28,948 nucleotides of DNA from a virus. The position numbers were made by a program, and so were the translations under genes. Below, piece by piece: positions 23,259 to 28,948 of this stretch (positions within the stretch are counted from its first letter, which is position 1; each line of letters starts with the position of its first letter). The stretch is from IMG/VR virus record IMGVR_UViG_3300008267_000258, positions 1-28,948 of that record, one strand, 5' to 3'. The notes beneath the pieces were generated by a model. The model made no database searches. It saw only the letters and a list, made by a program, of their open reading frames with translations, and was not told the DNA's origin.

Positions 23259-23277
23259 GAAAACTAATCTTTCTTTT
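23253..23277 (+). terminator. Intrinsic terminator
   Basis: GATTAG (23253-23258), loop GAAAA and CTAATC (23264-23269) form a 6-bp stem followed by TTTCTTTT. The stem includes the stop codon of the preceding ORF. Confidence 0.75.
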
Positions 23278-23284
23278 GTATATT
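23274..23284 (+). promoter_or_regulatory. TTTTGTATATT box before kinase
   Basis: Identical to the box before the primase, and likewise fused to the T-run of a terminator. It ends 7 bases before ATG 23292. Confidence 0.4.
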
Positions 23285-23291
23285 ATAGATT

Positions 23292-23822
23292 ATGAAAATA
23301 GGTTTTTGTGGAACAATGAGTGTTGGAAAATCAACATTAGTAAATGCATTAAGTGAATTACCACAATTTGAAGGTTATCATTTTGCAACTGAACGTTCAA
23401 AATACTTACGTGATTTAGGTATTCCGTTGAATACGGATTCAACATTAAAAGGTCAAACAATATTTTTAGCTGAACGTTGTACTGAATTAATTTACGATAA
23501 AATGATTACTGATAGAACAGTAATCGATGTTATGGCATTTACATTATGTGCTTCTTCTATTTTCTATAATGATAAACACAAATTTGAAAACTATGCTAAA
23601 TTACTCATTTCAGAATATGATTACATATTTTATGTATCACCTGAAGGTGTTGAAATAGAAGATAATGGTGTTCGTGAAACAAATTCTGAATATAGACAAA
23701 CAATTGATAAAACAATTAACTATATTATTAATGCATATAAACCACTAATTAACAAATTTACCATCATTTCAGGTACAACAGATGAACGTGTACAAAAAGT
23801 ATTAGAAACAATAAAGTTCTAA
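23292..23822 (+). CDS. P-loop nucleotide kinase-like protein
   Basis: 176 residues. Walker A GTMSVGKST (G7, G12, K13, S14) at the N-terminus. TDRTVIDVMAFT supplies the acidic/DR motif of NadR- or thymidylate-kinase-like enzymes, and YDYIFYVSPEG is the following strand. The family phosphorylates nucleosides, nucleotides or nicotinamide riboside; the substrate cannot be read from sequence. It has no tag. Its own TTTTGTATATT box and upstream terminator suggest separate transcription from the packaged-protein genes. Confidence 0.85.
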   Translation: MKIGFCGTMSVGKSTLVNALSELPQFEGYHFATERSKYLRDLGIPLNTDSTLKGQTIFLAERCTELIYDKMITDRTVIDVMAFTLCASSIFYNDKHKFENYAKLLISEYDYIFYVSPEGVEIEDNGVRETNSEYRQTIDKTINYIINAYKPLINKFTIISGTTDERVQKVLETIKF

Positions 23823-23831
23823 TATTTATAA
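23821..23831 (+). promoter_or_regulatory. AATATTTATAA start-proximal box
   Basis: An exact copy 2 bases before ATG 23834, overlapping the kinase stop codon. Confidence 0.6.
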
Positions 23832-23833
23832 GT

Positions 23834-24190
23834 ATGAAATTATCTGATTTACGTAAATTGATCATTGAATCTGTCAATGAAGAAGTATTAGAGGAAGTAA
23901 AACCAGTAGATGAAGTTGGTTCATTCTACGTTGTAGAAAAACCTAAAAAAGGTTCAACCAAAGCAGACATTGTAAAAGAAATGACTGTGTTTGATAACAT
24001 TGACCCTAAAAGTGTATTAGGTGTTTATGCAAAAAGCCCTGCCGCTAACAAGCGAGCAGCTGAAGCTATTAAAGAAATGGCCCAAAGCATTAAAGACTTA
24101 GAATCATCTATGAATGAATTCCGTGATGCTCAAAAAGGCATTAATGAAAAGAAGAAAAGAGCTGCTGATATTATTAAAAAATTAAGATAA
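23834..24190 (+). CDS. Small tagged coiled-coil protein
   Basis: 118 residues. It starts MKLSDLRKLIIES, a tag-like amphipathic helix with I-I-E (E12) and further V-N-E and L-E-E sites within 22 residues. The C-terminal half (about 70-118) is a charged, probably coiled-coil helix ending in KKKRAADIIKKLR. It could be an internal head protein, a scaffold component or a small terminase-like protein, given its place two genes before the lysis-type pair and terminase; no motif decides. It overlaps the next gene by one base. Confidence 0.78.
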   Translation: MKLSDLRKLIIESVNEEVLEEVKPVDEVGSFYVVEKPKKGSTKADIVKEMTVFDNIDPKSVLGVYAKSPAANKRAAEAIKEMAQSIKDLESSMNEFRDAQKGINEKKKRAADIIKKLR

Positions 24191-24369
24191 TGACACTCAA
24201 AGAATTAAGAGAAATCATCAAAAAAGCTCTCAAGGAAAGCACTATTGACGTGCCCGGGGACCCTAATAAATTAACACCCCAACAAAAATCAGCAGAAATA
24301 TCTAAAGCTAGACGAACCACACGTAAACCTAAATTAGGCACAGCTGACGATCCTGTAGATTTTATTTAA
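24190..24369 (+). CDS. Very small tagged basic protein (59 residues)
   Basis: ATG 24190 overlaps the preceding stop (TAATG) and the frame ends at TAA 24367-24369. It starts MTLKELREIIKKALKES, an amphipathic tag with LKE16. The remainder is basic and Pro-rich (KARRTTRKPKLG), ending TADDPVDFI. The one-base overlap, the tag and normal codon use support a real gene. The function is unknown; it may be a small packaged DNA-associated peptide. Confidence 0.7.
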   Translation: MTLKELREIIKKALKESTIDVPGDPNKLTPQQKSAEISKARRTTRKPKLGTADDPVDFI

Positions 24370-24388
24370 ACCAATTAAAACTAGTTAT

Positions 24389-24733
24389 ATGAACAAAAGT
24401 ATTATTACCCTAACCATTGTTGTATCTATCATCCTAATCCTTATTAACCTAGGACTTAGACATGATAAAACTAACTTCCAGTCTCAAATAGACTCGTTAA
24501 ACCGAGCTAATGATTCTTTATTAGCTAAAGTTGAAGATAATCAAAAACTCATCCATCGTATCGATTCCTTGAATGCTGTGTTGGATAATGAGATTCAAAA
24601 CACTAAATTTAAATTGGGTGAGTTAAACGGTAAAGCAAATATTTATAAAAAATTGTACAATGAAGAACATAATCGTGTTGACACTATGTCTAATCCTGTC
24701 CTCGTTCGCGAATTCACAAACGCTTTCGATTGA
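24389..24733 (+). CDS. Membrane-anchored coiled-coil protein, i-spanin-like candidate
   Basis: 114 residues. One N-terminal transmembrane helix (IITLTIVVSIILILINLGL, residues 5-23) is followed by a long heptad-type coiled coil (QIDSLNRANDSLLAKVEDN, then RIDSLNAVLDNEI). This is the topology of an inner-membrane spanin (Rz). The 3' end overlaps the next gene by 74 bases in another frame, as Rz and Rz1 genes often do. No sequence homology is claimed; assignment rests on topology and gene overlap. Confidence 0.7.
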   Translation: MNKSIITLTIVVSIILILINLGLRHDKTNFQSQIDSLNRANDSLLAKVEDNQKLIHRIDSLNAVLDNEIQNTKFKLGELNGKANIYKKLYNEEHNRVDTMSNPVLVREFTNAFD

Positions 24734-25064
24734 TACCCAATGTTGTGTACCTTGTGCTACTTTGAAAAAAGCACTACTGGTTAAAACAGAAAGAGATTAT
24801 TTAAAAAATCAAATTGGAATCACTCGTGATTCTGTAACTCTTTTAAATGTTATTGTATCTCAACAAGATACATTGATTAAAAACAAAAACAATCAAATTG
24901 ATTTATATAAAAAGAATGAATTGAACTACGTTCAAATCATTGATAATAAAAATAAACAAGTTGAGTTATATGATAAAGCGTTAAAAACAGCTAAAAAAGG
25001 TATAAAAGTAGCATATGGTGTTGCTGTAGTATCTATTATTAGTGGTTTGCTAGTTGCACTATGA
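24660..25064 (+). CDS. Secreted or membrane protein overlapping the previous gene, outer spanin-like candidate
   Basis: 134 residues. The N-terminal signal peptide MKNIIVLTLCLILSSFANSQ ends in an ANSQ junction typical of Bacteroidetes signal peptidase I sites. A CC-x-x-C cluster follows (residues about 28-32), then a coiled coil (LKNQIGITRDSVTLLN, then KNNQIDLYKKNELNY). A C-terminal transmembrane helix (VAYGVAVVSIISGLLVAL) ends the protein. There is no lipobox, so this is not a classical Rz1 lipoprotein; a unimolecular spanin or another envelope protein is possible. The first 74 bases lie inside the preceding gene. It overlaps the terminase start by 4 bases. Confidence 0.72.
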   Translation: MKNIIVLTLCLILSSFANSQTLSIDTQCCVPCATLKKALLVKTERDYLKNQIGITRDSVTLLNVIVSQQDTLIKNKNNQIDLYKKNELNYVQIIDNKNKQVELYDKALKTAKKGIKVAYGVAVVSIISGLLVAL

Positions 25065-26653
25065 GTGAAAATATAGACTATAGAGAAATCATCAAGCAGG
25101 AATACATCAAATGTGTTCAGGACCCTGCTCATTTTATGAAAAAATACTGCCACATCCAGCATCCGCAACGTGGTAGAGTATTATTTAATTTATATCCCTT
25201 TCAATCTAAGGTATTACATTTATGGAGAGACAATCCATATTCTATTATCTTAAAATCAAGACAGTTAGGTATATCAACATTAGCCGCAGGTTATTCTTTG
25301 TGGTTAATGTTATTCCATAAAGATAAAAACATACTTTGTATTGCAACTAAGCAGGATACTGCTAAAAACATGGTTACAAAAGTACGTTTTATGTATGACA
25401 GTTTACCTTCATGGTTAAGAGAAAAAGATAAACCTATAGAAGATAGTAAATTAACATTAAGATTAAATAATGGTTCTCAGATTAAAGCAACATCTGCCTC
25501 TAGCGATGCTGGTCGATCAGAAGCCGTTTCTATGCTGCTTGTAGATGAGGCAGCATTCATTGAAAACATTGGAGAAATATGGGCATCAGCACAACAAACA
25601 CTAGCCACGGGTGGTGGAGCAATTGTACTTTCAACACCGTATGGAACTGGAAACTGGTTTCATCAAACATGGACTCGAGCAGAAGCAAAGGAAAATGATT
25701 TCCTTCCTATTAGATTACCCTGGTTCGTTCACCCTGAACGAGATGAAGCATGGAGAAAAAAACAAGATGAATTACTAGGTGACCCTAGATTAGCAGCACA
25801 GGAATGTGATTGCGATTTTAGTACTTCAGGTGAAGTAGTATTTTACCCTGAATGGTTAGATTTCATTAAAGAAACAACAATACGAGAACCACTCGAAAGA
25901 AGAGGAGTTGACCAGAATTTATGGATATGGGAACCTGCAGACTATACAAGAGATTATATGGTAGTAGCAGACGTAGCTAGAGGTGATGGTAAAGACTTTT
26001 CAACTTTTCACATTATGGATGTAGCAACTAATGTACAAGTTGCTGAATATAAAGGACAAATGTCTACTAAAGAATTTGGATATTTTCTAGTAGGTATTGC
26101 CACTGAATATAACCAGGCTTTATTGGTGGTTGAAAACTCATCTATTGGGTGGTCATCAATAGAATCTATTTTAGAAAGAGGATATAGAAATCTGTATTAC
26201 TCTCCCAAAGGAGGTGATACTTTAACAGTTGAGTCGTATTTTCAAAGATATGAAAATAATCCTAATCTAACTCCTGGTTTTACTATGTCATTAAAATCAC
26301 GCCCCCTAGTTATAAATAAATTTAGAGAATACATCGGAGATCGTTCTGTAATAATCCAATCAAAACGGTTATTAGAGGAAATGAAAGTGTTTATCTGGAA
26401 AAATGGACGAGCTGAAGCTCAAGGAGGATACAACGATGACTTAGTAATGGCTTTTGGTATTGGGATGTATCTAAGAGATACGTCATTACGTTTTCAACAA
26501 CAATCACAAGACTTAACAAGAGCCTCTCTTAATTCGTTTAAAGCAACCCAAATGAATTCTTCAGGAGTTTACTCACCCCGAACAGTATACGGTGATAATC
26601 CCTGGAGCATGAATGTAGGAACTGATAACGAAGACATTACTTGGCTCCTCTAA
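25061..26653 (+). CDS. Terminase large subunit (T4 gp17-like)
   Basis: The packaging motor ATPase and nuclease, 530 residues. ATPase domain: Walker A-type SRQLGIST (66-73), Walker B LLVDEAAF (D162, E163) and coupling motif LSTPYGTGNWF. C-terminal RNase H-like nuclease: VVADVARGDGKDFS (D304), LLVVENSSIGW and YNDDLVMAFG (D459, D460). Length and order fit T4 gp17, slightly shorter. It overlaps the preceding gene by 4 bases. The portal gene follows 19 bases later, an order shared with many T4-like phages. Confidence 0.97.
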   Translation: MSENIDYREIIKQEYIKCVQDPAHFMKKYCHIQHPQRGRVLFNLYPFQSKVLHLWRDNPYSIILKSRQLGISTLAAGYSLWLMLFHKDKNILCIATKQDTAKNMVTKVRFMYDSLPSWLREKDKPIEDSKLTLRLNNGSQIKATSASSDAGRSEAVSMLLVDEAAFIENIGEIWASAQQTLATGGGAIVLSTPYGTGNWFHQTWTRAEAKENDFLPIRLPWFVHPERDEAWRKKQDELLGDPRLAAQECDCDFSTSGEVVFYPEWLDFIKETTIREPLERRGVDQNLWIWEPADYTRDYMVVADVARGDGKDFSTFHIMDVATNVQVAEYKGQMSTKEFGYFLVGIATEYNQALLVVENSSIGWSSIESILERGYRNLYYSPKGGDTLTVESYFQRYENNPNLTPGFTMSLKSRPLVINKFREYIGDRSVIIQSKRLLEEMKVFIWKNGRAEAQGGYNDDLVMAFGIGMYLRDTSLRFQQQSQDLTRASLNSFKATQMNSSGVYSPRTVYGDNPWSMNVGTDNEDITWLL

Positions 26654-26663
26654 ATATTTATAA
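26653..26663 (+). promoter_or_regulatory. AATATTTATAA start-proximal box
   Basis: An exact copy 9 bases before portal ATG 26673, overlapping the last base of the terminase stop codon. Confidence 0.6.
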
Positions 26664-26672
26664 CAAACACAC

Positions 26673-28544
26673 ATGGCAGATACCAGTTTATTTACGCGGC
26701 TTAAACGATTATTTTCAACCGATGTTATCGTACGAAACATTGGGGGAGATGAATTAAAAGTCATAGACGTTAACAAAATTCAACAAGCAGGACAGGTTGA
26801 AACCAACTCACTAATCGATCGATTTACTCGATTACACTTAACTGGAGCAGCCCCTATTTACAACCCTGCCCTTAACTATCAAACATTAAGAACCCAATTA
26901 TATTCTGATTATGAGGCTATGGATACAGATTCTATTATTGCCTCTACATTAGATATTATTGCTGATGAGTGTACTTTAAAGAACGATATGGGGGAAGTAC
27001 TTCAAATCCGTTCTAGTGATGATGATATTCAAAAGATTCTTTATAACTTGTTTTATGATGTTTTGAATATTGAGTTCAATTTATGGTCTTGGATTCGCCA
27101 AATGTGTAAATATGGTGACTTTTTCCTTAAGTTAGAGATTGCTGAAAAATTTGGTGTATACAATGTTATTCCTTACACCGCATATAATATTATTCGAGAA
27201 GAAGGATACGATATTAAAAAACCAGCATCAGTAAGATTTAAATTTGACCCTGATGGATTATCAGGAGGTGGATCTAATGCCTCAGGTTATGCTTATACCA
27301 ACAGAACAGATAACGCTATTTATTTTGATAACTACGAGGTAGCTCACTTCCGTTTATTAACCGATGTTAACTATTTACCTTATGGCCGTTCATATATTGA
27401 ACCTGCGCGTAAATCGTATAAACAGATGGTGTTAATGGAAGACGCGATGCTTGTACATCGTATTGTTAGAGCGCCTGAAAAGCGCGTTTTCTACATGAAC
27501 GTTGGTAATATTCCTCCAAATGAAATAGATGCATTTATGGAAAAAACAGTTTCTAAAATGAAACGTACTCCATACATTGATCCTCAAACAGGCCAATACA
27601 ACTTGAAATTCAACATGCAAAACATGATGGAAGATTTTTATATTCCTGTTCGTGGTAATGATGCAACAACTAAAATTGAAACTACCAAAGGATTAGAATA
27701 TGATGGTATTCAAGACGTTATGTACTTAAGAGACAAAATGCTAGCTGCTCTTAAAGTACCTAAAGCGTTCTTTGGATATGATAAAGACTTAACAGGTAAA
27801 GCAACGTTAGCAGCTGAGGATATTCGTTTTGCTCGTACAATTGAGCGTATCCAAAAGATTATTTTATCTGAATTATATAAAATTGCTTTAATTCACTTAT
27901 ATTCTCAAGGATATAATAATGAAAGTTTAACTAACTTTGAATTAGACTTAACTACACCTTCTATCATTTATGATCAAGAAAGAATTAACTTGTTAAAAGA
28001 AAAAGTAGAATTAGCTCGTAACATCATTGATACTAAACTTTTACCTACAGACTGGATTTATGATAACATTTTCCACTTTAGTGAAGATGAGTATGATAAC
28101 TATAGGGATCTAATGCGCGAGGATATGAAACGTACTTTCCGTTTAACTCAGCTTGAAAGTGAAGGTAATGATCCTATTGAAACCGGTAAATCATATGGTA
28201 CACCACACGACTTAGCTGCTCTATATGGTGCTGGTAGATATGAGGCCTCTAAAAATGTTCCTGGTGGATACGATGAGGATGAGCCGTTATTAGGACGCCC
28301 TAAAGAAAAAGTATCTGATATTAATACTCAAGATAACGCGTTTGGTAGAGACAGATTAGGAACCAAAGCTATGAAAGTAGATGACCAAGAAACTTATGGT
28401 CCTACCCGACCACAAGCAGCATATGAGGCTAAAACTGCGTTGTTAAAGAACAGATCATTACTTGAAAGTTTAAACAAAAAACTAGCATTTGATGATGAAC
28501 AAAGGGCAGCCTCTTTATTAGATGAATCTAAAATTAAAGAATAA
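26673..28544 (+). CDS. Portal vertex protein (T4 gp20-like)
   Basis: 623 residues, close to T4 gp20 in length. It forms the dodecameric ring at the capsid vertex, where the terminase docks and the neck attaches. Typical segments are YEAMDTDSIIASTLDIIADE, MCKYGDFFLKLEI, HFRLLTDVNYLPYGRSYIEPAR, APEKRVFYMNVGNIPP and ALKVPKAFFGYDKDLTGKATL. The C-terminal 100 residues are acidic and low in order, as in the family. It is preceded by an AATATTTATAA box and lies between terminase and a further head-assembly gene. Confidence 0.96.
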   Translation: MADTSLFTRLKRLFSTDVIVRNIGGDELKVIDVNKIQQAGQVETNSLIDRFTRLHLTGAAPIYNPALNYQTLRTQLYSDYEAMDTDSIIASTLDIIADECTLKNDMGEVLQIRSSDDDIQKILYNLFYDVLNIEFNLWSWIRQMCKYGDFFLKLEIAEKFGVYNVIPYTAYNIIREEGYDIKKPASVRFKFDPDGLSGGGSNASGYAYTNRTDNAIYFDNYEVAHFRLLTDVNYLPYGRSYIEPARKSYKQMVLMEDAMLVHRIVRAPEKRVFYMNVGNIPPNEIDAFMEKTVSKMKRTPYIDPQTGQYNLKFNMQNMMEDFYIPVRGNDATTKIETTKGLEYDGIQDVMYLRDKMLAALKVPKAFFGYDKDLTGKATLAAEDIRFARTIERIQKIILSELYKIALIHLYSQGYNNESLTNFELDLTTPSIIYDQERINLLKEKVELARNIIDTKLLPTDWIYDNIFHFSEDEYDNYRDLMREDMKRTFRLTQLESEGNDPIETGKSYGTPHDLAALYGAGRYEASKNVPGGYDEDEPLLGRPKEKVSDINTQDNAFGRDRLGTKAMKVDDQETYGPTRPQAAYEAKTALLKNRSLLESLNKKLAFDDEQRAASLLDESKIKE

Positions 28545-28554
28545 TCTTTTTAAT

Positions 28555-28565
28555 AATATTTATAA
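28555..28565 (+). promoter_or_regulatory. AATATTTATAA start-proximal box
   Basis: An exact copy 3 bases before ATG 28569. Confidence 0.6.
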
Positions 28566-28568
28566 CAA

Positions 28569-28948
28569 ATGACTAAGCTCAAGCATAGCAAATATAAAAA
28601 TTCAGGGCTAATTTTTGAATTGCTTATTAGACAGGTAACAGCAGATACCATTTCTGGAAAGCAATCACCCGCTCTTGATATTATTAAAAAATACTTTCTT
28701 AAAAGTGAATTAAGTAAAGAATATAAATTATACGAATCATTACTAAAGAAATTACCTTTAAGTGAATCAACGGCTAATATCGTTATTAACACTATTTTAG
28801 AAACTTCTAAAAAACTAAACCGAGGTAATTTACGTAGAGAAAAATATAATTTAATTAAAGAAATTCGTGACAATTATAATTTGGATGAATTCTTTAAAAT
28901 TAAATTACCTAACTATAAGGCATATGCTGCTTTATATTCATTAATGGA
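28569..28948 (+). CDS. Helical protein after portal, 3' partial
   Basis: ATG 28569 opens a frame that runs off the right edge, giving at least 126 residues. The start MTKLKHSKYKNSGLIFELLI and RQVTADTISGK are followed by Lys-rich helices (LDIIKKYFLKSELSKEYKLY, then NRGNLRREKYNLIKEIRDN). I recall similar proteins next to the portal in T4-like marine phages without an assigned function. The position suggests a head-assembly role; scaffold and prohead protease genes would be expected further right. It has no hydrophobic-x-E tag. Confidence 0.8.
   Translation, partial: MTKLKHSKYKNSGLIFELLIRQVTADTISGKQSPALDIIKKYFLKSELSKEYKLYESLLKKLPLSESTANIVINTILETSKKLNRGNLRREKYNLIKEIRDNYNLDEFFKIKLPNYKAYAALYSLM

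Overview
This window is a gene-dense, AT-rich stretch of a T4-like contractile-tailed phage genome. Every supported gene is on the + strand, and genes abut or overlap by 1-8 bases in long runs. Anchors are a T4 gp61-type primase (1675-2592), a gp17-type large terminase (25061-26653) and a gp20-type portal (26673-28544). The host is probably a Bacteroidetes/Flavobacteria-like bacterium (inference): Shine-Dalgarno sites are mostly absent, composition is very AT-rich, and the 24660-25064 product has a signal peptide ending in a Bacteroidetes-style ANSQ. No tRNA, CRISPR, integrase or insertion sequence was seen, and no gene-free gap exceeds about 130 bases.

Layout. 1-1609: the tail of an unknown gene, then three small related proteins with a common N-terminal tag, closed by a terminator. 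1675-3383: primase and PD-(D/E)XK nuclease. 3395-9329: an 833-residue multidomain protein with an HExxH peptidase motif, a zinc-ribbon protein, a Dps-like protein, a 401-residue protein that may be joined to the next ORF by -1 frameshifting, and a small acidic-tailed protein. 9378-10472: metallophosphoesterase. 10499-18977: an overlapping run of tagged proteins, including a ParB-like/ADP-ribosyltransferase fusion, a Cys-His-Asp hydrolase candidate, and 665- and 722-residue proteins, closed by a terminator. 19103-20732: FAD-dependent oxidoreductase and a small protein. 20772-23258: more tagged proteins, closed by a terminator. 23292-24369: P-loop kinase and two small tagged proteins. 24389-25064: an overlapping membrane/secreted pair of spanin type. 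25061-28948: terminase, portal and the start of the next head gene.

Main observation. Sixteen proteins begin with a short amphipathic N-terminal tag ending in hydrophobic-x-Glu (for example MIKLIDILNE, MIKFSDILNE, or MDNFDLKQFLVENK followed by RLGE). Replication enzymes, the oxidoreductase, terminase and portal lack it. This matches the logic of the T4 capsid-targeting sequence, which the prohead protease gp21 cuts after (L/I)xE and which brings Alt and internal proteins I-III into the head. The same hydrophobic-x-E junction recurs inside the longer proteins. It is often followed by a stereotyped IK-x-x-P-K-N-T-G peptide, which separates domains. I infer a large set of head-packaged, probably injected proteins, several made as polyproteins that the maturation protease would cut into separate domains. 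The cargo includes an ADP-ribosyltransferase (compare T4 Alt), a zincin-like peptidase, a thiol-hydrolase candidate and small basic domains. Tag and linker cassettes look recently duplicated and shuffled.

Regulation. AATATTTATAA or a close variant lies 2-12 bases before the start codon of twelve genes, mostly virion-type. A different box, TTTTGTATATT or TTTTGTATTTT, lies upstream of three enzyme genes (primase, metallophosphoesterase, kinase). Three intrinsic terminators (1638, 19048, 23253) separate blocks.
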